Shown: positions 35,767-48,341, numbered from the stretch's first letter. The stretch is 64,000 bases of DNA from Acinetobacter tjernbergiae DSM 14971 = CIP 107465 (GCF_000374425.1 NZ_KB894358.1:67404-131403), one strand, 5' to 3'. Numbers and translations are program-made. The notes: generated from the sequence alone by a model not told the origin.

Positions 35767-36060
35767 TTAACGTCGAAAGTTTGACAATAGCTCACTCGTT
35801 ATCGATTCATTATGAGCCAATATTTTATTTTTTTTAGTTTTTGCAGGGTTCGGATCTACACGTTCAATTTGGACTGCTTTAAATTTGCCATCATTTTCTA
35901 GAGCTACAAATTTTACTTTTTCATTGCGTTTAGGCTCACCTTCCGCTGCTGGGAAATCTGAAATATGAAAAAAGATCTCTCCTTCTGCTGTCGCAATAAA
36001 ACCATATCCTTTGTCTGGATTATATTGTTTAACTTTTCCCTGATAAAATTCTTTCTTCAT
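35767..36060 (-). CDS. Cold-shock-domain protein
   Basis: I choose the ATG at 36058-36060 (MKKEFYQGKV), with GGATGA about 6 bases upstream, giving 97 residues; the frame is open to 36081. The cold-shock domain has RNP1 KGYGFIAT and RNP2 IFFHI. A C-terminal basic tail (KTKKNKILAHNE...LSNFRR) is longer than in classic CspA proteins. The domain is closely related to that of the next gene downstream, suggesting a duplication followed by gain of the membrane part. Confidence 0.83.
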   Translation of the reverse strand: MKKEFYQGKVKQYNPDKGYGFIATAEGEIFFHISDFPAAEGEPKRNEKVKFVALENDGKFKAVQIERVDPNPAKTKKNKILAHNESITSELLSNFRR

Positions 36061-36101
36061 GACATTCATCCAATTTTGCAAATACTATCATTCAGTATAT
36101 A

Positions 36102-36160
36102 AAAAAAGAGACTCTAAATCCTCCCCTAAAAGCCATATGGTTGGATTAAGTCTCTTTTTT
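36102..36160 (-). terminator. Terminator after upp
   Basis: AAAAAAGAGACT pairs perfectly with AGTCTCTTTTTT (12 bp), with an inner AATCC/GGATT pairing, 18 bases after the upp stop codon. The T run ends the stem on the minus strand. Confidence 0.75.
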
Positions 36161-36177
36161 ATACATGTTTTAAAAAA

Positions 36178-36813
36178 TTAATCTTTTTGTACGCTACCAA
36201 ATATCTTGTCGCCAGCATCGCCTAAACCAGGCACGATATAGCCATCTTTATTTAGACCGTGGTCAATTGAAGCGGTATAAATACGAACATCTGGATGTGC
36301 AGCCTCTACTTTTGCAATACCCTCAGGTGCAGCCACCAAGATCATCACACGAATATCTTTACAGCCACTTGCCTTGAGTACATCAATTGCAGCAATTAAA
36401 GAATTACCTGTTGCCAACATTGGATCAATAATCATGGCTAAACGATTGGCAACATCAGGTACTAATTTCTTATAATACGTACGCACTTCTAAAGTTGCTT
36501 CATCACGTTCTAAGCCCAAGACACTGACTTTTGCACTTGGAATTAAATTAAGCACGCCTTCAAGCATTCCAATGCCCGCACGTAAGATTGGAACAATGGT
36601 AATTTTCTTGCCTGCAATACGCTGAGTTGAGACTTTACCTGCCCATCCATCAATTTCATGATCCACAACAGGTAGATCCTTCGTCGCTTCATAAGTCAAT
36701 AACATCGTGACTTCTTGCGCCAACTCACGGAAGTTCTTCGTGCTAATGTCTGAGCGGCGTAATAAACCAAGTTTATGGCGAATAAGCGGATGACAAATTT
36801 CTTGGACAGACAC
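36178..36813 (-). CDS. upp: Uracil phosphoribosyltransferase
   Basis: The 211-residue enzyme makes UMP from uracil and PRPP (salvage). I choose the GTG at 36811-36813, giving (M)[19 protein letters not shown], the conserved N-terminus, with AGGTG upstream; the longer frame to 36888 runs back into the nuo terminator. The PRPP-binding loop is [18 protein letters not shown]. The C-terminal uracil loop is [23 protein letters not shown]-like -10 lies about 25 bases before the start, so it has its own promoter despite following nuoN. Confidence 0.95.
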   Translation of the reverse strand: MSVQEICHPLIRHKLGLLRRSDISTKNFRELAQEVTMLLTYEATKDLPVVDHEIDGWAGKVSTQRIAGKKITIVPILRAGIGMLEGVLNLIPSAKVSVLGLERDEATLEVRTYYKKLVPDVANRLAMIIDPMLATGNSLIAAIDVLKASGCKDIRVMILVAAPEGIAKVEAAHPDVRIYTASIDHGLNKDGYIVPGLGDAGDKIFGSVQKD

Positions 36814-36874
36814 GAGTAAGCACCTAAATAATATTAATCTTTTACTATTATAGATTGTTTTTTTACTCTTCATT

Positions 36875-36906
36875 AAAAAAGCCCCCAATTTTTGGAGGCT
36901 TTTTTG
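36875..36906 (-). terminator. Terminator of the nuo operon
   Basis: AAAAAAGCCCCCAA pairs with TTGGAGGCTTTTTT with a single mismatch, 12 bases past the nuoN stop. The minus strand ends in a T run. Confidence 0.85.
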
Positions 36907-36917
36907 TACTAATCAGA

Positions 36918-38417
36918 TCATTGTTGTTGTTGAGACAACATAAAATGCAATGGAGAAAGAATTTCTGACTTCAATGCCAATTTAATCATTGGATCTGGAT
37001 AGATACCTAATAGTAATACGAGCAATGCTGCACCAAGCACCATGATTCCACCAACTTTAGTTCCCCAATGTGCATCCGCATCAATACGAGGCGTTTCTGG
37101 TGGTGTCATGTACATGACAATCATCACACGTAAGTAATAATACAAACCAATACCACTACCCACTACGACCATTGCAGCCAAGAACCAGTGTTGCGTTGTC
37201 ACCGCAGCCATCACCACAAGGAACTTACCAATGAAGCCTGCTGTTAATGGAATACCTGCCAAAGACAGCATCATTACAGTTAATGTTGCAGTCAAAATCG
37301 GACGACGCCAGAACAAACCACGATAATCAGCAAGACTTTGTGCTTCATCCACATTGTTGTATGGACTCGACATCAATGCAACTGCACCGAACGCACCAAT
37401 CGTTGTAAATACATAGGTAATCACATAAACCGTTACGCTACCTAAGCTTGCATAAGTCATGCTGATTAAAGCAATCAGTAAATAGCCGAAGTGTGCAATC
37501 GATGAATAACCGAGAATACGTTTCAAGTTCACTTGGCGTACTGCAAGTAAGTTACCCACTAAGATTGATAACACAGCAATGACCGTCAAAACTGTCACCA
37601 GTGATTCAACTAAGATTGCACCAGAGGTCAATAAGTAACGTACAAATAAACCAATCGTTGCAACTTTGGCAGCAGTTGCCAAGAAGGTTGCCATTGGTGC
37701 TGGCGCACCTGCATACACATCTGGCGTCCATTTATGGAATGGTGCAAGCGAAAGTTTAAATGCAACAGCAAAGATAATAAGACCTAAGCCCAATAACACC
37801 ATTGGCTGTTTGATTGCAGTAAATAATGCTTGAACAGAATCATAGAATGACAATGAACCTGTATAAGCATAGATATACGCCATACCCATCAGCAACATTG
37901 CAGATGCAGTCGCTGAAAGCACAAGATATTTGATCCCTGCTTCCAAAGACTGACTACGTTGATGAGTATAAGCCAACATGCCGTACACAGGAATCGACAT
38001 TAATTCTAAGCTGATAAAGAAAGCAGCATAATTCGAACTTGCAACCAACAACATTGCACCTGCTACAGAGCAAAGTAACAAGATATAAAGTTCTTCACGA
38101 TTATCTTTATAGGTTTCAATGTAGGCATGTGAAAGCGTGCTACATGCTAAAGCAGCAATCAAAATCAAGAATTGATAGAGCATAGTAAATGGATCAACCA
38201 TAAACATGCCCATGACATTTACTGGAACAAAGTGTCCACTAAACATCGTGTATGCAATAAAAATTGCAGAAAGGTTTAAACCGACCACTGTCGTTGTTGC
38301 GACAAGATTATGATTGCGTTTAATCGCAATTAATAACATCACAACAACAGAGGTCAATGCCACAATCATCACTGGGACAAGCGGCATAAGCTCAGAAAAA
38401 GAAAGTGTGAAGTTCAT
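36918..38417 (-). CDS. nuoN: NADH-quinone oxidoreductase subunit N
   Basis: The 499-residue antiporter-like membrane subunit of complex I has about 14 helices. It carries the family blocks SLELMSIPVYGMLAY, AFKLSLAPFHKWTPDVYAGAP and ILGYSSIAHFGYLL, with the proton-path Glu and Lys residues. It is the last gene of the operon, 3 bases after nuoM, followed by a terminator. Confidence 0.95.
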   Translation of the reverse strand: MNFTLSFSELMPLVPVMIVALTSVVVMLLIAIKRNHNLVATTTVVGLNLSAIFIAYTMFSGHFVPVNVMGMFMVDPFTMLYQFLILIAALACSTLSHAYIETYKDNREELYILLLCSVAGAMLLVASSNYAAFFISLELMSIPVYGMLAYTHQRSQSLEAGIKYLVLSATASAMLLMGMAYIYAYTGSLSFYDSVQALFTAIKQPMVLLGLGLIIFAVAFKLSLAPFHKWTPDVYAGAPAPMATFLATAAKVATIGLFVRYLLTSGAILVESLVTVLTVIAVLSILVGNLLAVRQVNLKRILGYSSIAHFGYLLIALISMTYASLGSVTVYVITYVFTTIGAFGAVALMSSPYNNVDEAQSLADYRGLFWRRPILTATLTVMMLSLAGIPLTAGFIGKFLVVMAAVTTQHWFLAAMVVVGSGIGLYYYLRVMIVMYMTPPETPRIDADAHWGTKVGGIMVLGAALLVLLLGIYPDPMIKLALKSEILSPLHFMLSQQQQ

Positions 38418-38420
38418 GGT

Positions 38421-40019
38421 TTATCGCATCTCCACTTGTTCAAGTTGAGTTGCAGCCTGTTGAACAGTTTCAACAACTTCTTGTACTGGCATATAACTAT
38501 TGACTAACCACTGCATGCTTGAATGAGACATATCCAAGAATGTTTGTGGGTAAAGCCCTAACCAAAGCAAACCAATCACACAGACCATCAAAATGCTCAC
38601 TTCACGTACTGATAAATCTTTAAGTGGGCTTGTATAGTGTTGCTTTTGTTCTGGATTTGGCTCACCAAATAACGCTTTGTGAATCAAAATCAAACCGTAG
38701 AGACCTGCAAATACCAAACTTACAGCAGCAATGATTGTGAATGCAGGATAAGCTTTGAATGAACCCATTAAAATCAGGAATTCACCGATAAAGTTACCTA
38801 AACCAGGCACGCCCACAAGTGCAGCAACAAAGAACATCAAGAAGAATGGTAAATATTGCAGTTGACCACGAAGACCACCCATTAAGCGTAGATCACGTGT
38901 GTGTAAACGCTCATACACTTGACCCGACATAATGAACAATGCAGCAGATGACAAACCATGTGCCAACATCATGATCATTAAGCCTTGGAAAGTCAGGATA
39001 TTACCTGCATAAATTGCAAGTAGGATGAAACCCATGTGCGAAATAGACGTATACGCAAGCAAACGCTTCATATCTGTTTGTTGGTACGCCAAGAAAGCAC
39101 CGTAGAAAATACCAATCAAACCGAGAATGATTGCAATATCAGCAAACTGTGCTGATGCTGCTGGGAAAAATGGAATCACAAAACGAAGCAAACCGTACGC
39201 CGCAGTCTTAATCAAGATACCAGCTAAATCCACAGAACCCGCTGTTGGTGCTTGTGCATGCGCATCAGGCAACCAACCGTGTAATGGGAATACGGGTAAC
39301 TTCACTGCAAAACCAACAAAGAAACACAGCATGAATACATAAGCAACTTGTGGTGGTAAATGGTTCGCAACGGCTAATAAATAGCTGTAATCGAAACCAA
39401 TCATGCCTGTCATCATATATCCATAGACCACTAAGCCCAAGATTCCGATTAGCATGATCAAACCAGCGATTTGTGTATACAAGAAGAATTTCGTTGCAGC
39501 ATAAACACGCGAACGACCATTCGATCCTGAGTGTCCCCATAACGCAATCAAGAAGTAGATTGGTACAAGCATCATCTCCCAGAAGAAGAAGAACAGGAAT
39601 AAGTCAATTGCAAGGAATACACCGATCACGCCACCCAAACTCCAAAGGAGGTTTAAGTGGAAGAAACCAACATTCTTTTGAATTTCACCCCATGAACAAC
39701 CAACAGCAAGCACACCAAGTAATGCTGTAAGTAAAACCATGAGTAAAGATAAACCATCCACAGCCAAGTGAATGCTAATCCCTAGAGTCTGAATCCATGG
39801 GAGATGGAATTCAGCTGCCCAAGTTGGAGCTTTACCGCCCAACTCGTAGCTATATGTACCAGTTTGCCAAAGTGCAATACCCAAACCAAAGGTAATGAGC
39901 ATACCAATCAAGGCAATCCAACGTGGTAAATGTTGGTCGAATTTATCGACTAACCAACAAATAAAACCAGCAATGAAAGGAACTAAAATCAGTGCGGGTA
40001 AAATTAAATTGTTTTCCAT
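38421..40019 (-). CDS. nuoM: NADH-quinone oxidoreductase subunit M
   Basis: I start at the ATG at 40017-40019 (MENNLILPALILVPF), giving 532 residues. The upstream ATG at 40034 would overlap nuoL by 14 bases and add MWGNK. This proton-pumping antiporter-like subunit has blocks FFFFWEMMLVPIYFLIALWG, VKLPVFPLHGWLPDAHAQAP and LAYTSISHMGFILL. Clustered with nuoL and nuoN. Confidence 0.95.
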   Translation of the reverse strand: MENNLILPALILVPFIAGFICWLVDKFDQHLPRWIALIGMLITFGLGIALWQTGTYSYELGGKAPTWAAEFHLPWIQTLGISIHLAVDGLSLLMVLLTALLGVLAVGCSWGEIQKNVGFFHLNLLWSLGGVIGVFLAIDLFLFFFFWEMMLVPIYFLIALWGHSGSNGRSRVYAATKFFLYTQIAGLIMLIGILGLVVYGYMMTGMIGFDYSYLLAVANHLPPQVAYVFMLCFFVGFAVKLPVFPLHGWLPDAHAQAPTAGSVDLAGILIKTAAYGLLRFVIPFFPAASAQFADIAIILGLIGIFYGAFLAYQQTDMKRLLAYTSISHMGFILLAIYAGNILTFQGLMIMMLAHGLSSAALFIMSGQVYERLHTRDLRLMGGLRGQLQYLPFFLMFFVAALVGVPGLGNFIGEFLILMGSFKAYPAFTIIAAVSLVFAGLYGLILIHKALFGEPNPEQKQHYTSPLKDLSVREVSILMVCVIGLLWLGLYPQTFLDMSHSSMQWLVNSYMPVQEVVETVQQAATQLEQVEMR

Positions 40020-40020
40020 T

Positions 40021-41916
40021 TTATTTCCCCACAACCTGAACTACGATCAAGATCATCAATAACACCACTACACCGAGTGACATGCTTGATGCGTATTCAC
40101 GTAATGAACCTGTTTGACGCGAACTTGTAAAGCTATTACCACCTTTCACAATTGCAGGCAGTACGAGCCATAAGCTATCGACTGGATCACGACCTAAGAT
40201 TTTCGCAATCAGTAAGTATGGTTTTACAAAAACGATGTCATACAAAGCATCAAAACCAAATGCGGTACGGCAGATATGCGCTAAACCAGAACCCAAAGAC
40301 GTTTGAGCAAATGATTTAACTGCACCATAGGCAAAGGCAAATAAGAAAATACCAACCGCTAAACCAACAAGGGCAACACCACTTGCTAAATGTTCAGCAT
40401 GTGCAACCGCTTCTTCTAAAGCTTCAGGAACAACAAAGCTTGGAATACTTGCAGCAGTCAATAATTTTGCAACAGGTGCTTGTAAGAAATAACCAATACC
40501 TGTTGATAAAGTCGCAAGAATCGCAAGCGGTCCCCAATAGGTCACGCCATGAATCGCATGTGCATGGGTTTTTTCTTCGCCGAAGAATACCACCCAGATT
40601 AGACGGAACGTATAGATAGACGTTAAGAATGCACCTGCAACACCCACCCAGTACAACGTATTGTAAAGTGGAAGGTTTGCAATCGTAGATTGTGCATAGA
40701 CTGCACCTAAGATCGCATCTTTAGAGAAGAAGCCAACAGTCACGATTGGAAGCGCAGCTAATGCCCCACCACCGATCACAAAACACCAGAATACGAATGG
40801 AATCTTTTTACGTAATCCACCCATTTTGAAAATGTTTTGTTCGTGATGACACGCAAGAATCACGGCACCTGAAGAAAGGAACAACAATGCTTTGAAGAAT
40901 GCGTGAGCAAGCATGTGGAATAAACCAGCTTGGTATGCTTCAGCACCCACAGCCATAAACATATAACCGAGCTGACTCATGGTTGAGTAAGCCAAGATAC
41001 GTTTGATATCGGTTTGAACCAATGCGGCAAAACCAGCTACAAGTAAGGTTACTGCACCTGTAATCGAGATGAACTGCATTACTTCTGGCGCCATTTCCAT
41101 CACAGAGAACATACGGCAGCATAAGTACACACCCGCTGTAACCATCGTTGCAGCATGGATCAATGCAGATACTGGTGTAGGACCAGCCATCGCATCGGCT
41201 AACCAAGTTTGTAATGGAATTTGCGCTGATTTACCTGCCGCACCTAAGAACAACATCAATGCTGTCCAGATCGACAATGATGAACTTTGCGTCATGACAG
41301 TCGCTGCATGTTCAACAATGTACTGTGTATTCAAAGTACCAAACTGTTGATAGAGCAAGAACAATGCGATGAGTAAGAAGACATCACCCACACGTGTTAC
41401 GGTGAATGCTTTGATTGCTGCCCAACCATTTGCAGGGTTTGAGTAGTAGAAACCAATCAATAGATATGAACACAGACCAACGCCTTCCCAACCCAAGAAC
41501 AATAACGCCAAGTTATCGCCTAGAACCAACAACAACATGCTGGCAACGAATAGGTTGAAATAAGAGAAGAAACGCGCATAGCCTTCTTCACCACGCATAT
41601 ACCATGATGCGAAGATGTGAATCAGGAAACCAACGCCTGTCACCATGCCCGTCATCAATAATGACAAACCATCGAGATGTAAGCTGATACCAGGCTCAAA
41701 ACCACCAACACTGAACCATGTCCATAAGTGTTGTACAAAAACGGTTTGACCACTGCTGGTAAATGCAAGACCCGCAATTAAAGCAAATAACGCAGATAAA
41801 CCCACTGAACCAACGCCAATAATCGCTGCGACGTTTTCAGAAAGTTTGTCACGCCCTGCCGCTAACAGGATAAAACCAATGAGCGGAAATAAAACGGTTA
41901 AATATAATGTACTCAT
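40021..41916 (-). CDS. nuoL: NADH-quinone oxidoreductase subunit L
   Basis: The 631-residue distal proton-pumping subunit has about 16 helices, including the long lateral helix near the C-terminus. Conserved blocks are [60 protein letters not shown], and [17 protein letters not shown]. The start overlaps the nuoK stop by 4 bases (ATGA), pointing to coupled translation. Confidence 0.95.
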   Translation of the reverse strand: MSTLYLTVLFPLIGFILLAAGRDKLSENVAAIIGVGSVGLSALFALIAGLAFTSSGQTVFVQHLWTWFSVGGFEPGISLHLDGLSLLMTGMVTGVGFLIHIFASWYMRGEEGYARFFSYFNLFVASMLLLVLGDNLALLFLGWEGVGLCSYLLIGFYYSNPANGWAAIKAFTVTRVGDVFLLIALFLLYQQFGTLNTQYIVEHAATVMTQSSSLSIWTALMLFLGAAGKSAQIPLQTWLADAMAGPTPVSALIHAATMVTAGVYLCCRMFSVMEMAPEVMQFISITGAVTLLVAGFAALVQTDIKRILAYSTMSQLGYMFMAVGAEAYQAGLFHMLAHAFFKALLFLSSGAVILACHHEQNIFKMGGLRKKIPFVFWCFVIGGGALAALPIVTVGFFSKDAILGAVYAQSTIANLPLYNTLYWVGVAGAFLTSIYTFRLIWVVFFGEEKTHAHAIHGVTYWGPLAILATLSTGIGYFLQAPVAKLLTAASIPSFVVPEALEEAVAHAEHLASGVALVGLAVGIFLFAFAYGAVKSFAQTSLGSGLAHICRTAFGFDALYDIVFVKPYLLIAKILGRDPVDSLWLVLPAIVKGGNSFTSSRQTGSLREYASSMSLGVVVLLMILIVVQVVGK

Positions 41917-42221
41917 CCGCGCATCTCACTAGCAGCATCCACATCCAAGTGATGGAAGCGATGATAAAACTGAAGGACGATCGCAAGACCAATACATGCC
42001 TCTGCTGCTGCAAGTGTTAAGATCAAGATGAACATAACTTGTCCATCTGGTTGAGCCCAAACACTGCCTGCTAAAACAAATGCCAATGCGGCAGCATTCA
42101 TCATGACTTCAAGGCTCATCAGCATAAATAATAGGTTGCGTCGCACCATTACACCGTAAAAACCGAGTGCAAAAAGGATGGTTGCAACAATCAAACCATG
42201 TTCTAAAGGGATGTGTCCCAT
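41913..42221 (-). CDS. nuoK: NADH-quinone oxidoreductase subunit K
   Basis: The 102-residue protein has three helices. It carries the conserved Glu residues of the proton path in [15 protein letters not shown] and in [13 protein letters not shown]. The start shares one base with the nuoJ stop. Confidence 0.95.
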   Translation of the reverse strand: MGHIPLEHGLIVATILFALGFYGVMVRRNLLFMLMSLEVMMNAAALAFVLAGSVWAQPDGQVMFILILTLAAAEACIGLAIVLQFYHRFHHLDVDAASEMRG

Positions 42222-42742
42222 TATTCTTTATCCTCTTCTGCGCTTGGTTCACGTTTGCCGAGGTGATATGCAGCAACTAATGCTGCAAGCAATAACATCG
42301 CGGCAACTTCTACCAATAATAGATAGTGAGTAAATAATGCTTGACCGACTGCTTTAGGTCCGACAACTTCTGTACCCATTGGTGCAGAAATCGTGGTGTA
42401 TTCTCCACCGAGCATCCACACTAAAATTAAGCCCAATAAAAAGCTCATCAGTGCGGGAAAAGCCCATGCATCAGAACTCAACCATTTACGTTCTTGTTCA
42501 ACCGTATCTTGTCCAAGATTCAACATCATGACAACGAAGACGAACAAGACCATGATCGCACCTGCATAAACGATGATCTCAAGTGCAGCCGCAAACGGCG
42601 CACCCACGATCATGAAAATGCCAGCAACAGCAAGTAGAGAAACAATCAAACTTAAAAGTGCATGCACAGGGTTCGTGTTAGTCACAACACGAACGGTCGA
42701 AATAATGGCCACAAGTGCCATCAAATAAAATGGCCACATCAT
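42221..42742 (-). CDS. nuoJ: NADH-quinone oxidoreductase subunit J
   Basis: The 173-residue protein has five helices with the block [23 protein letters not shown], the pi-bulge helix important for coupling in complex I. It overlaps nuoI by 4 bases. Confidence 0.95.
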   Translation of the reverse strand: MMWPFYLMALVAIISTVRVVTNTNPVHALLSLIVSLLAVAGIFMIVGAPFAAALEIIVYAGAIMVLFVFVVMMLNLGQDTVEQERKWLSSDAWAFPALMSFLLGLILVWMLGGEYTTISAPMGTEVVGPKAVGQALFTHYLLLVEVAAMLLLAALVAAYHLGKREPSAEEDKE

Positions 42743-43281
42743 GGTAATAAACTCCGTACATCAACTGGTGCACTTTCTTTCTGCGCTTGACCTTTTTCCT
42801 TACCATTCACTGCCATACCAGTTACACGGTAGAAGTTATAGTCAGGATATTTACCCGGCCCAGAAATCAATAAGTTTTCTTTTTCATAAACCAAGTCTTG
42901 ACGCACATATTCAGCAAGCTCGAAATCTGGTGTCATCTGAATTGCAGTCGTAGGACATGCTTCTTCACACATACCGCAGAAAATACAGCGTGAAAAGTTG
43001 ATACGGAAAAATTCTGGATACCAACGTCCATCTTCTTTTTCCGCTTTTTGTAATGAAATACAACCAACAGGACATGCAACCGCACACAGGTTACATGCCA
43101 CACAACGCTCTTCACCATCGGGATCACGTGTCAATACAATACGACCACGAAAGCGTGGCGGCACAATTTGTTCGGCTGGTACTTCTGGATATAAAATCGT
43201 GTCACGTTTACGTGTTACATGGCTAAACACCATCCATAACGAACGGACAACCGATCCAAATCCAGCTAGAAATTTATACAT
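42739..43281 (-). CDS. nuoI: NADH-quinone oxidoreductase subunit I
   Basis: The 180-residue peripheral subunit holds clusters N6a and N6b. The two 4Fe-4S motifs are [15 protein letters not shown] and [15 protein letters not shown]. It passes electrons from NuoG to NuoB. Located between nuoH and nuoJ, as in Escherichia coli. Confidence 0.96.
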   Translation of the reverse strand: MYKFLAGFGSVVRSLWMVFSHVTRKRDTILYPEVPAEQIVPPRFRGRIVLTRDPDGEERCVACNLCAVACPVGCISLQKAEKEDGRWYPEFFRINFSRCIFCGMCEEACPTTAIQMTPDFELAEYVRQDLVYEKENLLISGPGKYPDYNFYRVTGMAVNGKEKGQAQKESAPVDVRSLLP

Positions 43282-43299
43282 TTTGTACTCCCTGCTGTC

Positions 43300-44316
43300 C
43301 TAGGCCTGATTCATCAGAATCACAGCACCAGTCACTAACAAGTTGACCAACGCCAATGGCAAACAAATTTTCCAACCGAAGTTCATTACTTGGTCATAAC
43401 GAGGACGCATCAAAGAACCACGCGCCAACACAAACATCATTACAAAGAATGCTGTTTTAATTACGAACCAGAATACTGGCGGAACAAATGGAATTTCTAA
43501 GTTAAATGGAGCGAGCCATCCACCAAAGAATAAAGTCACGATGAGTGCAGAGATTAAAACCACGTTCACGTATTCCGCAACGAAGAACATCCCCCACTTC
43601 ATCCCACCATATTCAACGTGATAACCCTCAGCCAATTCTTGCTCAGCTTCTGGTTGGTCAAACGGGTGACGATGCGTCACCGCAACGCCTGCAACCACAA
43701 AGATTAAGAAACCTAAAAACTGTGGAATAACAAACCAAACATCACGCTGTGCTTCAACAATCTCACGAAGGTTAAATGAACCTGCGATCGCAACTACACC
43801 CATCAACGAGATACCCAAGAACACTTCATAAGAAATGGTTTGAGCAGCAGAACGTAAGCCACCCAATAATGAATATTTGTTGTTAGATGCCCAACCACCA
43901 AATAACACTGCATAGACTGCAATACCTGCCATTGCCATAAAGAACAATAAACCGATACTCATATCCGCAACGCCCAGTGTTGGACTCACTGGGATGACCA
44001 TAAATGAAAGTACCGCAGTTGCCATCGCAACTGCTGGCGCTAAACGGAAAGTCAATTTGTCAGCGAACTTTGGTGTCCAGTCTTCTTTGAACATGATCTT
44101 GAGCATGTCGGCAACAATCTGGAACATACCACCAGGGCCAACACGGTTTGGACCATAACGGTCTTGCCATAATGCCAACAGACGACGCTCAATAAATGAC
44201 ATCAACGCAGCAACCAAAACTACCACTAGCAAGATCACGACAGCTTGAATCACTGAATAAGCGATTGGCCAGTTCTCAGCCCAGAGTGGCGTTTGACGTA
44301 TAATTTCTTGATTCAT
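43300..44316 (-). CDS. nuoH: NADH-quinone oxidoreductase subunit H
   Basis: The 338-residue membrane subunit has eight or nine helices and joins the peripheral arm to the membrane arm at the quinone site. Conserved blocks are [36 protein letters not shown] and [26 protein letters not shown]. It lies 3 bases after nuoG. Confidence 0.96.
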   Translation of the reverse strand: MNQEIIRQTPLWAENWPIAYSVIQAVVILLVVVLVAALMSFIERRLLALWQDRYGPNRVGPGGMFQIVADMLKIMFKEDWTPKFADKLTFRLAPAVAMATAVLSFMVIPVSPTLGVADMSIGLLFFMAMAGIAVYAVLFGGWASNNKYSLLGGLRSAAQTISYEVFLGISLMGVVAIAGSFNLREIVEAQRDVWFVIPQFLGFLIFVVAGVAVTHRHPFDQPEAEQELAEGYHVEYGGMKWGMFFVAEYVNVVLISALIVTLFFGGWLAPFNLEIPFVPPVFWFVIKTAFFVMMFVLARGSLMRPRYDQVMNFGWKICLPLALVNLLVTGAVILMNQA

Positions 44317-44319
44317 GAA

Positions 44320-47004
44320 TTACACTCCTACTGCCACAGACACAGGCTCTGCCAATGAAACGGTTGGTGCTAAGCCAATTGGGTAACCAATGTAGCCAGT
44401 TGGTAAATATTCGATGACTTGTACAGGTAAGCTGATGCTCGTTTCGCCTGCTTTCACGGTAATACGTTGACCATCTTGAACATTTAAGCGGGTTGCATCT
44501 TGTTCACCCACCGCAAACATTGCTTCAGGAATACGTGATTCCATTGCAGGTGTTTTAATGGTGAATTCACCAGAACCAAAGATATGGTGCATTGGTACAA
44601 GACGGAAACTTTCAGGATTCACAACTACGGCTGTCGGTGCAACATAGCTACGTGCAGGACGTTTTGCTAAACGATCGAATAAACGCACACCCGAATCACC
44701 ACCTTTTAAGTGACCACCGACTTCATCTTGATATTTGTTCCACGCTTGTGGCGAGTTCCAACCCGCAGCCCATGCGAAAGGTACCAATGAAGAAGGCGTC
44801 TGATTACCCACATAACCTTCCATCGAGAATGTTAATGCTGAATCGATATCCGTTGGTTGTTTAGGTTCGTGAATCGATAATGGTGCACGAATCGAAGTAC
44901 GACCTGAGTAACGACGTGGTTCACGTGCAATTTTCAAACCATGAACACGGTAGCCTGCATCTGGAGCAACGTCTTGAATCGCTTCAAGTACAGGAACATT
45001 TTTCACGATGTCATCAATCACATCATCAAGCAATGTCCAATCAACGGCTTTACCTTTAAGACCTGTCTCAATGGCATGTAACCAACGCCATGATTCTTTG
45101 ATCGCATATTCAGGCTTGTAGTAGCTTGGGTCATAGACTTGATAGAAACGTTGTGCACGGCCTTCTTGACTCACGACAGTTCCATCACCTTCAGCAAAAC
45201 TTGCTGCAGAAAGTACGATATCTGCAAGTTTCAAGGTTGGCGTTTCACTGTGATCCAATACGATCACTGTTTCAGCTTTATCAAATGCTGCTTTCACTTG
45301 TGCAACAGGTAAACGACGAGTTAAGTCATTTTCAATCACAACCACGGCATCATAATCTTGTGCAAATGCTTGCTCTAGACTTAAACCACCGAACAATGCC
45401 AAGCCCATTGAGTTCACTTCAGGAACAGTCAATGATAAACCTGCATGTTCACCTAGATTCTGAGCAACTTGTGCAGCAGCTTCGATGATTGCAGCGTCTT
45501 GTAGACTCGTACCAGAAATAATCAATGGTTTTTTCGCTGCTTTCAAGGTATCTGCAATGGTTTGTGCAAATGCTTTCGCATCATCAGCCAAACCAGTCAG
45601 TGCTTCACCTTTAAGCGCAGCAGCCACCGCAAAACCTAAACGTGCAATGTCATTTGGCGATGCAACTACTTCACCTGTTGCTACATCCGCTAAACGCGTT
45701 TGCGTTGCAGCAAGAATGTAAATTGGAGATTTAGCATCTTGACCAATACGTTGTACAGGCTCTGCCAACCAATCAGGTGTACGCGTTTTAGCTGCCATTT
45801 CTTTGGCTTTATTTTTCGCTGCTTGGCGAACCGACAAAGCCATACGTGGCGCAGTTTGAGTTAAGTCTTCACCCAAGATCAACACCGCATCGTAACTTTC
45901 AATTTCACGCATGTTCGGGTTGTAAATACCCTGTGTTTGCATGATTGATGCAGCTAATTCAACCAGATTTTGCTCTTTTTGAGACAATCCAGTTGAATAG
46001 TTGTCTTGTCCAACCAATTGACGTAGCGCATAGTTTGATTCCAAGCTTGCGCGTGGCGAACCAATACCTAATACTTTTTTGCCTTTTAATTGAACAATGA
46101 CTTGATCAAGTGCTTGATCCACACTCACTGTTGTCACAGCGTCGCCATTACGGAACTGTGGTTGACGTGGACGATCTTCACGATTCACATAACCCGTACC
46201 AAAACGACCTTTATCACACAGGAAGTATTGATTCACTGAACCATTGAAACGGTTCTCAACACGACGGATTTCGCCATAACGCTCACCTGGTGAGATGTTA
46301 CAACCTGAAGAACAGCCTTGGCATACGCTTGGCGCATACTGCATATCCCATTTACGGTTATAACGTGCTGAATGCGTCTTATCGGTAAATACACCAGTCG
46401 GACACACTTCAGTCAAGTTACCAGAAAATTCAGATTCTAAAGTTCCTGATTCTGGACGACCGAAATAGACACGTGATGCATTGGCATACACACCAAAGTC
46501 TGTACCACCCGCATAATCTTTGTAATAGCGTACACAACGATAGCACGCGATACAGCGGTTCATTTCATGCGCAATAAACGAACCCAACTCTTGGTTATGA
46601 TGGGTACGCTTCGTAAAGCGATAGCGACGACGATCATGTTGCGTCATCACCGTCATATCTTGTAAATGACAGTGACCACCTTCTTCACAGACTGGACAGT
46701 CATGTGGGTGGTTGGTCATCAAGAATTCGACGATTGATGCACGAAAATCCGTTGCTTCTTTGTCTTCAATAGAAATAAAGGTATTGTCGGCAGCTGGTGT
46801 CATACAAGACATGACTAAGCGCCCACGTGTATCTTCCGCATTATTATATTGCGTAACAGCACATTGACGACAAGAACCAACAGAACCTAAGGATGGGTGC
46901 CAACAAAAATACGGGATGTCGATACCAAGGCTGAGACATGCTTGTAGCAAGTTTTCAGAGCCATTGACTTCATACGATTTTCCATCGACATGAATTGTAG
47001 CCAT
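44320..47004 (-). CDS. nuoG: NADH-quinone oxidoreductase subunit G
   Basis: The 894-residue subunit begins with a 2Fe-2S domain ([16 protein letters not shown]). It continues with [12 protein letters not shown], the [10 protein letters not shown] cluster and a molybdopterin-oxidoreductase-like region from about residue 220. The extra CQGCSSGC...C motif for cluster N7 is present, as in E. coli but not in mitochondria. The C-terminal half is Ala-rich and less conserved. It is 11 bases after nuoF. Confidence 0.95.
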   Translation of the reverse strand: MATIHVDGKSYEVNGSENLLQACLSLGIDIPYFCWHPSLGSVGSCRQCAVTQYNNAEDTRGRLVMSCMTPAADNTFISIEDKEATDFRASIVEFLMTNHPHDCPVCEEGGHCHLQDMTVMTQHDRRRYRFTKRTHHNQELGSFIAHEMNRCIACYRCVRYYKDYAGGTDFGVYANASRVYFGRPESGTLESEFSGNLTEVCPTGVFTDKTHSARYNRKWDMQYAPSVCQGCSSGCNISPGERYGEIRRVENRFNGSVNQYFLCDKGRFGTGYVNREDRPRQPQFRNGDAVTTVSVDQALDQVIVQLKGKKVLGIGSPRASLESNYALRQLVGQDNYSTGLSQKEQNLVELAASIMQTQGIYNPNMREIESYDAVLILGEDLTQTAPRMALSVRQAAKNKAKEMAAKTRTPDWLAEPVQRIGQDAKSPIYILAATQTRLADVATGEVVASPNDIARLGFAVAAALKGEALTGLADDAKAFAQTIADTLKAAKKPLIISGTSLQDAAIIEAAAQVAQNLGEHAGLSLTVPEVNSMGLALFGGLSLEQAFAQDYDAVVVIENDLTRRLPVAQVKAAFDKAETVIVLDHSETPTLKLADIVLSAASFAEGDGTVVSQEGRAQRFYQVYDPSYYKPEYAIKESWRWLHAIETGLKGKAVDWTLLDDVIDDIVKNVPVLEAIQDVAPDAGYRVHGLKIAREPRRYSGRTSIRAPLSIHEPKQPTDIDSALTFSMEGYVGNQTPSSLVPFAWAAGWNSPQAWNKYQDEVGGHLKGGDSGVRLFDRLAKRPARSYVAPTAVVVNPESFRLVPMHHIFGSGEFTIKTPAMESRIPEAMFAVGEQDATRLNVQDGQRITVKAGETSISLPVQVIEYLPTGYIGYPIGLAPTVSLAEPVSVAVGV

Positions 47005-47015
47005 AGTCGAATTCC

Positions 47016-48341
47016 TTAAGCTTGTTCTACGTCAAGAGCAGGAGCATGGGTTTTAACCTTTGCTTCAAACTCATGGCGGAAATATTTTAATGCGCCCATA
47101 AGCGGCTCCATCGCACCTGGTGCATGAGCACAGAAAGTTTTACCGATCCATAATTTACGAGTGAGTTCTTGTAAATGATCGATATCTTCTTTCTTACCGG
47201 TACCTGTTTCGAGTGCTTTCAGCGCTTTGACTGCCCAAGGTAAACCATCACGGCACGGTGTACAGAAACCACATGATTCACGTGCAAAGAACTCTTCTAA
47301 GTTACGTGTTGCAGAGACCATGCATTGGGTTTCATCCACAACCATCAGCAAACACGTACCTAAACGTGAACCTGCTTTCATAATTGTTTCAGCATCCATT
47401 GGAAGATCAATGTGTTCAGCCGCCAAGAAGTCAGTTGATGCGCCACCTGGCAACCATGCTTTCAGGGTTAAACCATCACGCATACCACCCGCATGATCTT
47501 CAATCACTTCACGCGCAGTTGTACCAAATGGCAGTTCCCATAAACCAGGGAATTTAACTTTGCCTGATGCACCATAAATCTTGGTGCCTGGATCTTTCGA
47601 TTTACCCGCAGACAGGTTGATATACCACTCTGGACCACGAAGCATAATCGCAGGCAAGTTATTGTAGGTTTCAACGTTATTGACAATCGTTGGACGACCC
47701 CATGCCCCTGCAACTTGCGGGAATGGTGGTTTAGTACGTGGATTGGCACGACGACCTTCAAGCGAGTTAATCAATGCGGTTTCTTCACCACAAATATAAC
47801 GCCCTGCACCCGTATGCACATGCATCTCGAAGTTCCAGCCAGTACCAAGGATATTTTCACCCAAGTAACCTTTGGCACGAATTTGCTCTAATGCTTCATT
47901 TAAGTACTGAGCGGCTTCGATATATTCACCACGGATAAAGATATAACCGTGAGTCGCTTCAAGGGTATAACCTGCAATCAACATCCCTTCGATCAATTGA
48001 TGAGGAAGTTGCTCCATCAACAAACGGTCTTTAAATGTACCTGGCTCCATTTCATCAGCATTACAGATCAAATAACGTGGACCACCATCATTTGGTGCCA
48101 TGAGTGACCATTTAATGCCTGCTGGGAAGCCTGCACCACCGCGACCTTTTACTGTCGCAGCTTTAATGACGTCAAGCACATCTTTCGGTGGCATGCCCAA
48201 TGCTTTTTTAAAGCCAGCATAACCTTCTAGCGCTTCGTAATCGTCAGCCACACGGACGTGCTCTTGCTTACTCAAACGCCACGTGAGTGGATGCGTTTCT
48301 GGATTACCGTCGCCATAAATTGGTTTTGGTTCAGTATTCAT
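47016..48341 (-). CDS. nuoF: NADH-quinone oxidoreductase subunit F
   Basis: The 441-residue subunit binds NADH, FMN and cluster N3. NADH/FMN blocks are [15 protein letters not shown] and [20 protein letters not shown] sequence; the 4Fe-4S motif is [12 protein letters not shown] plus a later Cys (FCAHAPGA). The start overlaps the nuoE stop by 4 bases. Confidence 0.96.
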   Translation of the reverse strand: MNTEPKPIYGDGNPETHPLTWRLSKQEHVRVADDYEALEGYAGFKKALGMPPKDVLDVIKAATVKGRGGAGFPAGIKWSLMAPNDGGPRYLICNADEMEPGTFKDRLLMEQLPHQLIEGMLIAGYTLEATHGYIFIRGEYIEAAQYLNEALEQIRAKGYLGENILGTGWNFEMHVHTGAGRYICGEETALINSLEGRRANPRTKPPFPQVAGAWGRPTIVNNVETYNNLPAIMLRGPEWYINLSAGKSKDPGTKIYGASGKVKFPGLWELPFGTTAREVIEDHAGGMRDGLTLKAWLPGGASTDFLAAEHIDLPMDAETIMKAGSRLGTCLLMVVDETQCMVSATRNLEEFFARESCGFCTPCRDGLPWAVKALKALETGTGKKEDIDHLQELTRKLWIGKTFCAHAPGAMEPLMGALKYFRHEFEAKVKTHAPALDVEQA

